The notes: generated from the sequence alone by a model not told the origin. Shown: positions 28,677 to 37,821, counted from the first letter of the stretch. The stretch is DNA of 60,794 nt from Methylobacterium sp. J-030 (GCF_022829545.1 NZ_JAKSYM010000239.1:1-60794); one strand, 5' to 3'. Program-made: numbers and translations.

Positions 28677-28710
28677 AGGCCGTCGCTTCGCGAGGAGCGG
28701 CGGCCTTTCT
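28677..28710 (+). terminator. Rho-independent terminator after degP
   Basis: AGGCCGTCGC pairs with GCGGCGGCCT across a short loop (TTCGCGAGGA), followed by TTTCT. It begins 26 bases after the degP stop and fits an intrinsic terminator for hflK-hflC-degP. Confidence 0.7.
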
Positions 28711-28794
28711 GTCATCTGGACTGCGCATTGACGCGGGGCCGCGGGCGGTCACACTGGCACGGCGAGTCGGTGCGGCTCGGACGATCCTGGACCT

Positions 28795-29467
28795 ATGACG
28801 GCCGTCGCCTTCGATACCCTGAAGTTCGCCCGCGCCCTGCGCGAGAAGGCGAAGCTGTCGCCCGAGCAGGCCGAGGGCTTGGCGGATGCCTTGGTCGATG
28901 TGCCTCGACAGCAACCTTGCCACGAAGGCCGATATCCGCGACGTGCAGGCGGATATACAGATCGTCCGCGGGGATATCGAAGCCCTCAAGATTCAAACGC
29001 GCGCCGATATCGAGGCCCTTCGGCTCACAACCCAGGCAGATATCGAATCCCTTCGCGTATCAACCAAAGCGGACTTCGATAATCTTCGCCAATCAACCAA
29101 GTCGGACATCGAGGCCCTGCGCCTATCGACCAGCTCTGATATCGAAGCCCTGCGCCTGTCGACCGAGTCGGATATCGAGGCCCTGCGCCTGTCAACCAGC
29201 TCGGACATCGAGGCCCTGCGTCTGTCGACCAAGTCGGATATCGAGACCCTGCGCCTATCGACCAGCTCTGATATCGAAGCCCTGCGCCTATCTACGAAGG
29301 CCGACATCGATGGTCTGCGACTTGAGACCAAGGCCGACATCGAAACCGTGAAAGGCGCCATCGCCTCCGCCAAGGTCGAGACAGTACGCTGGCTCGTCGG
29401 CGCGATCGGCTTTCAGACGCTGGCGGTGCTGGGCGCCGTGGTCGCCCTGACCCGGACCATCCACTGA
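28795..29467 (+). pseudogene. Frameshifted coiled-coil membrane protein (DUF1640-like)
   Basis: The start codes for MTAVAFDTLKFARALREKAK and then LSPEQAEGLADALVDV, a typical N-terminus of DUF1640-type proteins. The following coiled coil (LATKADIRDVQADI and onward) is in the next frame. Removing one C from the CC at 28903-28904 restores a continuous protein of about 223 residues: LVDV-LDSNLATKAD. The second part holds ten tandem 11-residue repeats and ends in a membrane helix (LVGAIGFQTLAVLGAVVALT), as in mitochondrial-calcium-regulator-like DUF1640 proteins. It is either a real frameshift mutation or a sequencing error. Confidence 0.7.
29000..29329 (+). repeat. Ten tandem 33-bp repeats coding 11-residue units
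   Basis: Ten consecutive units of 33 bases encode variants of [KSEQR][SA]DIEALRLST; several central units are nearly identical (SSDIEALRLST, KSDIEALRLST). An eleventh, partial unit follows. An 11-residue (hendecad) period favours a slightly right-handed coiled coil rather than the usual heptad. Identity between units suggests recent expansion by slippage or unequal exchange. Confidence 0.9.
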
Positions 29468-29471
29468 GCGC

Positions 29472-30365
29472 TTAAGCGACGAGCTCCGCCGCCGTGTAGC
29501 CCTGGAGGTACAGGAGCGCGGTGAGGTCGCCATGCTCGATGCGGACCTGCGCCGCGGCGGCCACGGCCGGCTTGGCCCGGAACGCCACGCCGAGGCCGGC
29601 TTCGGCCAGCATGTCGAGGTCATTGGCGCCGTCGCCCACCGCGAGCGTGTCGGCGGGGCTGAGGCCGAGGGTGCCCCGCAATTCGATCAGCGTGGCGCGC
29701 TTCTCAGCCTTGCCGACGATCGGATCCTCGACGGTCCCGGTCAGGCGGCCGTCCGACACGCCGAGCACGTTGGACCGGTGCTCGTGGAAGCCGATCATCG
29801 CGGCGATCGGGCCGGTGAACAGGGTGAAGCCCCCCGAGACGAGGCAGGTCTGAGCGCCGTGTGCCCGCATGGTCCGCACCAGCGTGGGTCCGCCCGGCGT
29901 GAGGCTCAACCGCTCGGCGATCAACCCGTCGACCGCCCCGACCGGGATGTCCTTCAGCAGCGCCACGCGTTCGCGGAGCGCCGGCTCGAAGGCGATCTCG
30001 CCGCGCATCGCGCGCTCTGTGATCGCCGCCACGTGGTCCTTGAGGCCGAGCGTCCCGGCGAGCTCGTCGATGCATTCCTGCTCGATCATGGTCGAGTCCA
30101 TGTCGGCCAGGAACAGGCGCTTGCGCCGGTGGGCGTCGGCGGGGAGCACGGCGAGGTCGATCGGCTCGTCGGAAAAGGCCGTCCGCAGCGTCTCCGTCAG
30201 GGACAGGGCGTCCGAAGGTTCGCCCGATACCAACAGTTCGGCCGCGACCTCCCCGTGCAGGATCCGGGGCTGGTGTTCCGTTCGCAGTACGGCGCGCGCT
30301 TCGGCCAAGACCGCGTCGGTGATGGACGGCCGATCCGGGTTTGCTATCAGAACCGCGACCAGCAT
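29472..30365 (-). CDS. serB: Phosphoserine phosphatase
   Basis: A 297-residue HAD phosphatase producing serine from phosphoserine. An N-terminal ACT-like region (about residues 1-75) precedes the catalytic domain. The motif I nucleophile Asp is in [38 protein letters not shown] is motif II, and [20 protein letters not shown] motif IV. Length matches E. coli SerB. It overlaps nothing if miaA starts at TTG 30380; the two are divergent with 14 bases between start codons. Confidence 0.96.
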   Translation of the reverse strand: MLVAVLIANPDRPSITDAVLAEARAVLRTEHQPRILHGEVAAELLVSGEPSDALSLTETLRTAFSDEPIDLAVLPADAHRRKRLFLADMDSTMIEQECIDELAGTLGLKDHVAAITERAMRGEIAFEPALRERVALLKDIPVGAVDGLIAERLSLTPGGPTLVRTMRAHGAQTCLVSGGFTLFTGPIAAMIGFHEHRSNVLGVSDGRLTGTVEDPIVGKAEKRATLIELRGTLGLSPADTLAVGDGANDLDMLAEAGLGVAFRAKPAVAAAAQVRIEHGDLTALLYLQGYTAAELVA

Positions 30366-30379
30366 CGTGGAGGTTCGCC

Positions 30380-31294
30380 TTGCCAGACCGAGAGGCCGGG
30401 GGGCGCCCGGCGGCGATCCTCATCGCAGGGCCCACCGCGTCGGGCAAGTCGGCGCTTGCCGCTCGGCTGGCGGAGCGTCACGGCGGCGTGGTGATCAACA
30501 CCGATTCCATGCAGGTCTACGCCGATCTGCGCCGCCTGACCGCCCGGCCCGACCCGGACGAGGAGGCCCGGGTGCCCCACCGGCTCTACGGCCATGTCGA
30601 CGGCGCCGTGAATTATTCGCTGGGGCACTTTTCCCGCGACGCGGCGGCGCTGCTCGCGACCCTCGACGGGCGGTTGCCGGTCTTCGTCGGCGGCACCGGC
30701 CTGTATTTCCGGGCGCTGGAGCAGGGGTTTTCGGAGCTGCCGCCCGTGCCCGAGGCGGTGCGCGCGCGGGTGCGGGAGGAGGCCGAGGGGCGCCCGACCG
30801 AGGCGCTGCACGCCGACCTCGCCCGGCGCGACCCTGAGGGTGCGGCCCGCCTGCGCCCGAGCGACCGGATGCGGGTGATGCGCGCCCTCGAGATTTTTTT
30901 TGCCACGGGCCGGCCGATCGCCAGCTTTTACGGGGACCCGGTGCCTGGCCCCCTGGCCGGGTGGCCTCTCAAAAAAATCTTCCTGGCGCCCGATCGCGCG
31001 GTGCTGCGCGCCCGGATCGATGCCCGCTTCCGGGCGATGATCGCGGCGGGCGCGCTGGACGAGGTCGCCCGCCTGCGGTCGCGAAAACTCGATCCGCTGC
31101 TGCCGGTGATGCGCGCCCACGGCGTGCCGGGCCTGATCGCCCATCTCGACGGGGCGATCAGCCTTGAGGACGCGATCGTCCGGGGGCAGGCGGATACGCG
31201 CGCCTACGCCAAGCGCCAGCTCACGTGGTTCCGCCACCAGATGGGGGAGGGCTGGCGGTGGATGGATCCGGAGGTGGCTCAGAGCGCGCTGTGA
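30380..31294 (+). CDS. miaA: tRNA dimethylallyltransferase
   Basis: A 304-residue enzyme that prenylates A37 of tRNAs reading UNN codons. The P-loop is [13 protein letters not shown], followed by [15 protein letters not shown], the DSxQ catalytic region. [19 protein letters not shown] and [15 protein letters not shown] are characteristic. The start was placed at TTG 30380 because GGAGG lies six bases upstream (30369-30373), and the alternative ATG at 30341 would overlap the serB start region. This tRNA modification is paired with serB by chance of position only. Confidence 0.94.
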   Translation: MPDREAGGRPAAILIAGPTASGKSALAARLAERHGGVVINTDSMQVYADLRRLTARPDPDEEARVPHRLYGHVDGAVNYSLGHFSRDAAALLATLDGRLPVFVGGTGLYFRALEQGFSELPPVPEAVRARVREEAEGRPTEALHADLARRDPEGAARLRPSDRMRVMRALEIFFATGRPIASFYGDPVPGPLAGWPLKKIFLAPDRAVLRARIDARFRAMIAAGALDEVARLRSRKLDPLLPVMRAHGVPGLIAHLDGAISLEDAIVRGQADTRAYAKRQLTWFRHQMGEGWRWMDPEVAQSAL

Positions 31295-31304
31295 GCTTAC
31301 CGCA

Positions 31305-31496
31305 TCTCTCCCTCCCCCCTCTGCGGGGGAGGGTGGCCCAATGAGTGCCCTCTGCGTCAGCAGGGGTCGGGAGAGGGGAGCGCGGGCTCCGGAAAAGGCG
31401 CGCCTTTCATGAGGGGCAGAGCTTTGTTCTGCGCCGTCGCTCCCCTCTCCCGACCCGCTTCGCGGGCCACCCTCTCCCGCAGAGGGGCGAGGGAGA
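31305..31496. repeat. Dispersed inverted-repeat element, copy 2
   Basis: The ends are TCTCCCTCCCCCCTCTGCGG and, inverted, CCGCAGAGGGGCGAGGGAGA, with an interior containing GAGCTTTGTTCTGCGCCGTC. It is the same element as at 87-282, with a nearly identical interior. It sits 10 bases after miaA and just before the convergent oxidoreductase gene, a typical intergenic position. The terminal repeats could also serve as a transcription stop. Confidence 0.75.
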
Positions 31497-31534
31497 CGCA
31501 GCGGGGGCCGTTTCGCAACGCGCGAAACGAACCC

Positions 31535-32404
31535 TCAGCGCTCCAGTCGCGCCACCAGGCTCGACGTGTCCCAGCGCTTGCCGCCCATGGCCTGGACCTC
31601 GGCGTAGAACTGATCGACCAGCGCCGAGACCGGGAGCTTCGCGCCGTTGCGGCGGGCCTCGTCGAGCAGGATCCCGAGATCCTTGCGCATCCAGTCGACC
31701 GCGAAGCCGAAGTCGAACTTGCCCTGGTTCATGGTCTTGCCGCGGTTCTCCATCTGCCAGGAGCCGGCGGCGCCCTTGGAGATCACGTCGAGCACCGCCT
31801 CGACATCCAGGCCGGCCCGCTTGGCGAAGTGGACGCCCTCGGACAGGCCCTGGACCAGACCGGCGATGCAGATCTGATTGACCATCTTGGTGAGCTGGCC
31901 AGCGCCCGCCGGGCCCATCAGGCGGCAGGCCCGGGCGTAGGATCCGATCGCGCCCTCCACCTTGGCGTAGGTCGCCGCGTCGCCGCCGCACATCACGGTG
32001 AGCACGCCGTTCTCGGCGCCCGCCTGACCGCCGGAGACCGGCGCGTCGATGAAGCCCACCCCCTTGGCTTCGGCGGCGGCGGCGAGTTCCCGGGCGACTT
32101 CGGCCGAGGCCGTGGTGTGATCCACGAAGATCGCGCCGGGCTTCATGCCGGCGAGCGCCCCGTCCTCGCCCAGGACGACGCTGCGCAGGTCGTCGTCGTT
32201 GCCGACGCAGGCGAACACGATCTCGGCGCCCTCGACGGCCTGCCGGGGCGTCGCCGCGGAGGCGCCGCCATAGGTCTTCACCCAGGCCTCCGCTTTCGGG
32301 GTGGTGCGGTTGTAGACAGTGACGTCGTGGGCCCCCTTCTTGGCGAGGTGGCCCGCCATCGGGCCGCCCATCACGCCGAGGCCCAGGAATGCGACCTTCG
32401 CCAT
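31535..32404 (-). CDS. 3-hydroxyisobutyrate dehydrogenase-family oxidoreductase
   Basis: A 289-residue beta-hydroxyacid dehydrogenase. The Rossmann motif is FLGLGVMGGPMAGHLAKKG, and GFIDAPVSGGQAGAENGVLTV is the substrate-binding signature. The catalytic Lys is within GQLTKMVNQICIAGLVQGL (K of LTKMVNQ). Substrates in this family include 3-hydroxyisobutyrate, tartronate semialdehyde and glyoxylate/succinic semialdehyde; which applies here is not determinable. In a methylotroph a tartronate semialdehyde or glyoxylate role is plausible. It is upstream of nothing on its strand, with mctP 30 bases before its start. Confidence 0.88.
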   Translation of the reverse strand: MAKVAFLGLGVMGGPMAGHLAKKGAHDVTVYNRTTPKAEAWVKTYGGASAATPRQAVEGAEIVFACVGNDDDLRSVVLGEDGALAGMKPGAIFVDHTTASAEVARELAAAAEAKGVGFIDAPVSGGQAGAENGVLTVMCGGDAATYAKVEGAIGSYARACRLMGPAGAGQLTKMVNQICIAGLVQGLSEGVHFAKRAGLDVEAVLDVISKGAAGSWQMENRGKTMNQGKFDFGFAVDWMRKDLGILLDEARRNGAKLPVSALVDQFYAEVQAMGGKRWDTSSLVARLER

Positions 32405-32434
32405 CGTGTTCTCCTCAACAGGGTTCCGGGGGGC

Positions 32435-33925
32435 TCAGCGCCCGGCCGCGACGGCCGGGTTCCGGCCGCCGAGCGTCAGCGCCGCGTTCACGACCACCGC
32501 CACCACGATGTTCACGGCGAGCGCCAGGAGCCCGGTATACAGCGTGAGCTTCGTGTCGCCGAAGGTGAGCGTGTGCAGGGGCTTCAGCCCGTCCGACCAC
32601 GCGATCAGGCTGCCGGCCACGAAGCCCACCGCCCAGCCCGCCAGCAGCGCCGGGGCCCGGAACCACGAGACGTAGAGGCCGAACACCAGGGCCGGCAGGG
32701 TCTGCAGGATCCACAGGCCGCCGAGCAATTGCAGATCGAGGGCGAACTGCGTCGGCAGCACCAGGATCGCCACCAGCGCGCCGATCTTGACCAGCATCGA
32801 GGTGATCTTGGCGACCTGCGCCTCGCCGGACGGGCTGACGTTCGGGTTGACGTAGGCCTTCCAGACGTTGCGCGAGAACAGGTTGGCCGCGCCGATCGAC
32901 ATCACCGCCGCCGGCACCAGGGCGCCGATCGCGATCGCCGCGAAGGCGAAGCCCGCGAACCAGCCCGGGAACAGGGTCTTGAACAGGGCCGGCACCACGT
33001 CGTTGTTGCTGGTCACCTTGAGGCCGGCGGCGTGGCCCATGTAGCCGAGCATCGCGAGCAGGCCGAGCAGCAGCGTGTAGGCCGGCAGCAGCACCGCGTT
33101 CTTGCGGATCGTGTTGCCGCCGGACGACGCGAAGATGCCGGTGAGCGTGTGCGGGTACATGAAGGCCGCGAGCGCCGAGCCCAGCGCCAGGGAGGCGTAG
33201 GGCAGGATCTGCGCCGGGCTCAGCAGGGTGCCGCCCGAGCCCTTGGCCTTGAAGGCGGCGTCGGCCGCGTCGAACACCGCGCCGTAGCCGCCGAGCTTCG
33301 AGGGCACGATCGCCACCGCCACCAGCACCACGACGTAGATCATGATGTCCTTGACGAAGGCGATCAGCGCCGGCGCCCGCAGGCCCGACGAGTAGGTGTA
33401 GAAGGCCAGCACCAGGAAGGCGAGGATCAGCGGGATCTCGCCGTGCAGGCCCAGCGCCTTGATGGCCACCTCCATGCCGATGAGCTGGAGCGCGATGTAC
33501 GGCATGGTGGCGATCACGCCGGTGATTGCCACCGCGAGTTCGAGCGTGCGCGAGCCGTAGGTGCCGTACACGACGTCGCCCGCCGTGACGTAGCCCTTGT
33601 CCTTGGCGGCCTGCCACAGGACCGGCATCACCGCGAACACGAACGGGTAGACGATGATCGTGTAGGGCAGGGCGAAGAACCCGTAGGCGCCGACCGCGTA
33701 GACCAGCGCCGGCACCGCGATGACCGTATAGGCGGTGTAGAAGTCGCCGCCGATCAGGAACCACGTGATCCAGGTGCCGAACTGGCGCCCGCCGAGACCC
33801 CACTCGTCGAGGTGGGCGAGTGTCTCGGGCCGGCGCCAGCGCGCGGCCACGAAGCCCATCACGGTCACCAGCAGGAAGAAGAAGACGAAGACCGACAGGG
33901 CCGGGATATCGAGATCAGCGGTCAT
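32435..33925 (-). CDS. mctP: Sodium:solute symporter, MctP-type monocarboxylate permease
   Basis: A 496-residue SSF-family permease with about 13 helices. Features: ADLDIPALSVFVFFFLLVTV as first helix, RRPETLAHLDEWGLGGRQFG, and ITWFLIGGDFYTAYTVIAVP in the ligand and sodium region. It most resembles MctP of rhizobia, which imports lactate, pyruvate and other monocarboxylates. Its start overlaps the stop of the DUF3311 gene, the usual small partner of such permeases. An operon with the downstream dehydrogenase (30 bases) is likely. Confidence 0.85.
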   Translation of the reverse strand: MTADLDIPALSVFVFFFLLVTVMGFVAARWRRPETLAHLDEWGLGGRQFGTWITWFLIGGDFYTAYTVIAVPALVYAVGAYGFFALPYTIIVYPFVFAVMPVLWQAAKDKGYVTAGDVVYGTYGSRTLELAVAITGVIATMPYIALQLIGMEVAIKALGLHGEIPLILAFLVLAFYTYSSGLRAPALIAFVKDIMIYVVVLVAVAIVPSKLGGYGAVFDAADAAFKAKGSGGTLLSPAQILPYASLALGSALAAFMYPHTLTGIFASSGGNTIRKNAVLLPAYTLLLGLLAMLGYMGHAAGLKVTSNNDVVPALFKTLFPGWFAGFAFAAIAIGALVPAAVMSIGAANLFSRNVWKAYVNPNVSPSGEAQVAKITSMLVKIGALVAILVLPTQFALDLQLLGGLWILQTLPALVFGLYVSWFRAPALLAGWAVGFVAGSLIAWSDGLKPLHTLTFGDTKLTLYTGLLALAVNIVVAVVVNAALTLGGRNPAVAAGR

Positions 33926-34112
33926 CGCGCACGGTCCGGTAGACGACGTAGAGGATGATGGAGGTCAGCGGCACCCACGCCAGCTGATACCAGTAGAAGA
34001 ACGGGAAGCCGAGCAGGACCGGGTCGTGTTGGTTGTAGAACGGCACCCACAGGAGTCCCAGGAAGGGCAGCAGCAGGAGCCACATCAGCGGCGAGCGGCG
34101 TCGGGTTTCCAT
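33915..34112 (-). CDS. DUF3311 small membrane protein
   Basis: A 65-residue protein with two helices: LMWLLLLPFLGLLWVPFYNQ and FPFFYWYQLAWVPLTSIILY. The FPFFYWYQ element is diagnostic of DUF3311, which is encoded next to SSF monocarboxylate permeases and may be an assembly or regulatory subunit. It overlaps the permease start by 11 bases. The divergent neighbour is cstA; the roughly 215 bases between them should hold both promoters. Confidence 0.88.
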   Translation of the reverse strand: METRRRSPLMWLLLLPFLGLLWVPFYNQHDPVLLGFPFFYWYQLAWVPLTSIILYVVYRTVRDDR

Positions 34113-34328
34113 GGTTCGGCCCGTCTGCGGAAGACTGGTCCGTCACGAATGTCCGCTGTTACACGGGGCGATTATCGTGCGGTCTCAAGCGCTGCATCAC
34201 AGTTCGGATCGCTTGCGTCAACGGGAGGTGAATAGGATAAACCGGACCTGTCGCACGGGATCCACGAATCCCGGCCGGGGGGCCTCGCGGGTCCTCCGAG
34301 TTCGAGGCGGCGATCCGGGAGGGGACAG

Positions 34329-36389
34329 ATGGGTACGGCGCTCGGCAGGCATGGGCCATGGGCCCTCGTGGGCGCGCTCGGCGCCGCGGCGCTGGCGATC
34401 GTGGCGAGCCAGCGGGGCGAGACGATCAATGCCCTCTGGATCGTGGTCGCGGCGGTCTGCGTCTACCTGATCGCCTACCGCTACTATTCCCAGTTCATCG
34501 CCGACAAGGTGATGCGCCTCGATCCCAAGCGCGTGACGCCGGCCATGCGCCACAATGACGGGCTCGACTACGTACCGACCAACCGCAGCGTTCTGTTCGG
34601 CCACCATTTCGCGGCGATCGCCGGGGCGGGGCCGCTGGTCGGCCCGGTGCTGGCTGCCCAGATGGGCTACCTGCCCGGCATGCTCTGGATCCTGGCCGGC
34701 GTGGTGCTGGCCGGCGCCGTCCAGGACTTCATGGTCCTGTTCGTGTCGATGCGCCGGGACGGGCGCTCGCTCGGCGAGCTGATCCGGGCCGAGCTCGGCA
34801 CCGTGCCGGGCATCATCGCCCTGTTCGGCACCTTCCTGATCATGGTGATCCTGCTCGCCGTGCTGGCGCTGATCGTCGTCAAGGCGCTGGCCGAGAGCCC
34901 CTGGGGCACCTTCACGGTGATGTCGACGATCCCGATCGCCATGCTGATGGGCGTCTATTCCCGCTATATCCGCCCCGGAAAGATCGGCGAGGTCTCGATC
35001 CTCGGCTTCGTGCTGCTGATGCTGGCGATCGTGGCCGGCGGCTCCGTGGCGGCGAGCCCGGTCTGGGGCCCGGCCTTCACCTTCACGGGCCCGCAGCTCT
35101 GCTGGATGCTGATCGGCTACGGCTTCGTGGCCTCGATCCTGCCGGTCTGGCTGCTGCTCGCCCCGCGCGACTACCTGTCGACCTTCCTCAAGATCGGCAC
35201 CATCGTGGGGCTGGCGCTCGGCATCGCCGTCGTCGCTCCGCATGTGCAGATGCCGGCGGTCACCAAGTTCGTGGACGGCACCGGGCCGGTCTGGGCCGGC
35301 AGCCTGTTCCCGTTCCTGTTCATCACCATCGCCTGCGGCGCGGTCTCGGGCTTCCACGCGCTGATCGCGTCGGGCACCACCCCAAAGCTGATCGCCAGCG
35401 AGGCCGATGCCCGCTTCATCGGCTATGGCGGCATGCTGATGGAATCCTTCGTGGCCATCATGGCGCTGGTCTCGGCCTGCGTGATCGACCCGGGCGTCTA
35501 TTTCACCATGAACTCGCCGGCCGCCCTCATCGGCACCACGCCGGAGTCGGCGGCCGCCGCCGTGACCAAGCTCGGCTTCACCACGACGCCCGACATCATC
35601 ACCCAGACCGCCGCCGATGTCGGCGAGCGCACGATCATCTCCCGGGCCGGCGGCGCGCCGACGCTCGCGGTCGGCATGGCCCACATCATCTCGTCGGCCA
35701 TCGGCGGCAAGGCGATGATGGCCTTCTGGTACCACTTCGCGATCCTGTTCGAGGCTTTGTTCATCCTCACGGCCGTGGATGCGGGCACGCGCGCCTGCCG
35801 ATTCATGGTGCAGGACCTCGTCGCGCTGGCGGTGCCGTCGTTCAAGAACACCACGTCGTGGGGCCCGAGCATCGCCGCCACCGCCATCTCGGTGGGCGCC
35901 TGGGGCTACTTCCTGTACCAGGGCGTGACCGACCCGCTGGGGGGCATCAACACCCTCTGGCCGCTGTTCGGCATCTCGAACCAGATGCTGGCCGCGGTGG
36001 CCCTGACGCTGTGCACGGTGGTGATCTTCAAGATGAAGCGCGAGCGCTACGCGTTCGTGACCATCCTCCCGACCGCGTGGCTGTGCCTGTGCACCCTCAC
36101 GGCCGGCTGGCAGAAGATCATGTCCGCCGACCCAAAGATCGGGTTCCTGGCCCATGCCGAGCGCTACGCCGCCGCCGCGGCCGAGGGCAAGATCCTGGCC
36201 CCGGCCAAGAATGCCGACCAGATGAGCCAGATCATCCTCAACGACCGGATCGACGCGGTGCTGGCGGCCCTGTTCATCGCCCTCGTCGTGGCCATCGCGG
36301 GCTTCGGCATCGCCGCCTGCCTGAAGGCGTGGCGCGCCGATCGCTGGACCGCGCTGGAGACCGAGCCGCGCTTGGCCGCGGCGGAGTAG
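34329..36389 (+). CDS. cstA: Carbon starvation protein CstA / pyruvate transporter
   Basis: A 686-residue CstA-family membrane protein with many helices. Family landmarks: YLIAYRYYSQFIADKVMRLD, DGLDYVPTNRSVLFGHHFAA and IAGAGPLVGPVLAAQMGYLP. E. coli relatives CstA and BtsT are proton-coupled pyruvate (or peptide) transporters induced in starvation. The ybdD-type gene starts nine bases after its stop, the standard pair. With MctP alongside, it suggests a locus for C3-acid uptake. Confidence 0.95.
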   Translation: MGTALGRHGPWALVGALGAAALAIVASQRGETINALWIVVAAVCVYLIAYRYYSQFIADKVMRLDPKRVTPAMRHNDGLDYVPTNRSVLFGHHFAAIAGAGPLVGPVLAAQMGYLPGMLWILAGVVLAGAVQDFMVLFVSMRRDGRSLGELIRAELGTVPGIIALFGTFLIMVILLAVLALIVVKALAESPWGTFTVMSTIPIAMLMGVYSRYIRPGKIGEVSILGFVLLMLAIVAGGSVAASPVWGPAFTFTGPQLCWMLIGYGFVASILPVWLLLAPRDYLSTFLKIGTIVGLALGIAVVAPHVQMPAVTKFVDGTGPVWAGSLFPFLFITIACGAVSGFHALIASGTTPKLIASEADARFIGYGGMLMESFVAIMALVSACVIDPGVYFTMNSPAALIGTTPESAAAAVTKLGFTTTPDIITQTAADVGERTIISRAGGAPTLAVGMAHIISSAIGGKAMMAFWYHFAILFEALFILTAVDAGTRACRFMVQDLVALAVPSFKNTTSWGPSIAATAISVGAWGYFLYQGVTDPLGGINTLWPLFGISNQMLAAVALTLCTVVIFKMKRERYAFVTILPTAWLCLCTLTAGWQKIMSADPKIGFLAHAERYAAAAAEGKILAPAKNADQMSQIILNDRIDAVLAALFIALVVAIAGFGIAACLKAWRADRWTALETEPRLAAAE

Positions 36390-36397
36390 GGCGCGCC

Positions 36398-36619
36398 ATG
36401 CTGCAGCAGCCGAACCTGCGGGACCGCATCCGGACGCTGTCCAAATGCGTCTGCGACGGCGCCCGGCTGATGGTGGGGCAGGGGGATTACGCGGCCTATG
36501 CCGAGCATATCCGCCGCACCCACCCCGACCGGGCGCCGATGACCGAGGTGGAGTTCTTTCGCAATCGCGAGAATGCCCGCTTCGGGGTGGGCAACACCTC
36601 GGGATTTCGCTGCTGCTGA
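36398..36619 (+). CDS. YbdD/YjiX-family (DUF466) small protein
   Basis: A 73-residue protein: LSKCVCDGARLMVGQGDYAA, then YAEHIRRTHPDRAPMTEVEF, ending FRNRENARFGVGNTSGFRCC. The YxxHxxxxHP and FRxxxxxRFG elements are the family signature. The E. coli homologues YbdD and YjiX lie after cstA and btsT and are needed for transport. Nine bases follow the cstA stop, so they share a transcript. Confidence 0.93.
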   Translation: MLQQPNLRDRIRTLSKCVCDGARLMVGQGDYAAYAEHIRRTHPDRAPMTEVEFFRNRENARFGVGNTSGFRCC

Positions 36620-36692
36620 TCCGGACCCGATCGAGCCCGACCGGCGTTTGTCACGCCGGGGGTCATCAGCCCTCGCGAGACGCGGAGGGCCA

Positions 36693-36893
36693 ATGGCCGA
36701 CGAGAGCGCGCAGGAACCGACCGAGCCCCGGGCCGTGAACGTCGCCCATGCCTGGGAGCGGGCCTACTGGGCGCGCCGGTTCATGGTGCCGGTGGAGCAG
36801 GTCGAGGCCGCGGTGGCGGCGGTGGGCGACGATCCGGCCCGGGTGGCGGCCCATCTCGGGCGGGACTGGCCGGGCCACGAACCCGCCACCTGA
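36693..36893 (+). CDS. DUF3606 domain protein
   Basis: A 66-residue protein. The pattern AVNVAHAWERAYWARRFMVP, followed by VEQVEAAVAAVGDDPARVAA and HLG, matches DUF3606, short proteins common in Rhizobiales and often stress-associated. ATG 36693 follows CGGAGGGCCA. Function unknown. Confidence 0.78.
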   Translation: MADESAQEPTEPRAVNVAHAWERAYWARRFMVPVEQVEAAVAAVGDDPARVAAHLGRDWPGHEPAT

Positions 36894-36978
36894 CGGCGCC
36901 ATCCCCGCCCTTAAGCTCGGCCGGAGCTTGACTCGGCCGCCACAATATCCGCCATCTCCGACCAGACAGGAGGTCGGC

Positions 36979-37413
36979 ATGAGCATTTTCCAGGACGCCA
37001 TCCTTCGGTTCGGCCGCACGATCATGTCGTATGCGGGCGACGCGGTCTTCCTGCAGGCCGCGGTCTCCTCCGCCGCCAACGTCATCGTGGCGGACGGCGA
37101 CGTGGCCGAGGAGGAGATCGAGTCGGCGATCAGCGGGATCCGCGCCAACCCGATCCTCGAAAAATCCTACGACACCCTGCGGGTCGAGCAGGAACTCTAC
37201 GAGGCGATCGCCCGGGCCAAGACGCGCGCCGGCCGCCTTGAGAACCTGCGCCTCGTCGGCGCCATCGCGGAGCGGCCGATCGATCAGCGCCAGGACGTGT
37301 TCCTGATCGGTGCCGACGTGGCCGATATCGACGGGATCAGCGCGGTCGAGCACAAGGCGCTGGATGAGATCGCGGCGGCGCTGCAGGTCGACAAGACGGC
37401 GTTGCTGCGCTGA
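36979..37413 (+). CDS. TerB-like tellurite-resistance family protein
   Basis: A 144-residue helical protein with AAVSSAANVIVADGDVAEEE, ALDEIAAALQVDKTALL, and an acidic helix pattern (DGDVAEEEIE) typical of the TerB metal-binding fold. Aspartate/glutamate clusters (ADVADIDGISAVEH) form the second half-site. An AGGAGGTCGGC ribosome-binding site directly precedes the ATG. TerB-fold proteins may bind Ca2+; no other ter genes are nearby, so a tellurite phenotype should not be assumed. Confidence 0.75.
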   Translation: MSIFQDAILRFGRTIMSYAGDAVFLQAAVSSAANVIVADGDVAEEEIESAISGIRANPILEKSYDTLRVEQELYEAIARAKTRAGRLENLRLVGAIAERPIDQRQDVFLIGADVADIDGISAVEHKALDEIAAALQVDKTALLR

Positions 37414-37821
37414 ATCGATCGGGAACGGGTCCGTTCCATGTGTGGCCGTCGCGGCGCGCGACGGCGCGACGGCGCGACGGCCGAGAGCCGGATCGTGCAC
37501 CTGCCGGGCAGCCCGCCGGCCTGCACCGAGCCCGCGGGGGCGAAGCCGCCCGCGCCGACATCCTGGAGCGGATCGCCGCGATCCCGGCGCGGGCGGCGGT
37601 TGAGCCGGCGCCGTCCGGCGCGCGGGCGCCCCTCGGCGACGCCGCGGGCTGGGCGGCCCCGGAGCTGATCCGCCCGCCCAAATCCCCGGGATAGACGACA
37701 ACCCTGCGGCGACTCGGCGCGATCCTTGCCCGGTCGGACATGATAGCGAATCATTTCGGGTGTCCGATACGCCGGCACGCGATGCGAAGCGTCTGGCTCG
37801 CCGCCGGCCGACGGAGACCGC
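37414..37821. other. Intergenic region before the RND gene
   Basis: About 400 bases with no trustworthy gene. Overlapping open frames on both strands (for example 37440-37694) are Arg/Ala/Pro-rich and lack any recognisable pattern. A 9-bp tandem repeat (GCGCGACGG, three copies) occurs near 37457-37482. The RND promoter must lie here. Confidence 0.45.

Noticed and set aside
29000..29329. CRISPR array
   Set aside because: The regular 33-base repeats are contiguous with no spacers and encode a coiled coil.
31409..33958. 849-residue plus-strand open frame, and similar long frames antisense to cstA (34218-36155)
   Set aside because: Antisense shadows of the dehydrogenase, mctP and cstA, typical at this GC level; composition is not protein-like.
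37440..37694. 84-residue plus-strand gene
   Set aside because: Arg/Ala/Pro-rich, overlapping other frames, no ribosome site and no recognisable pattern.
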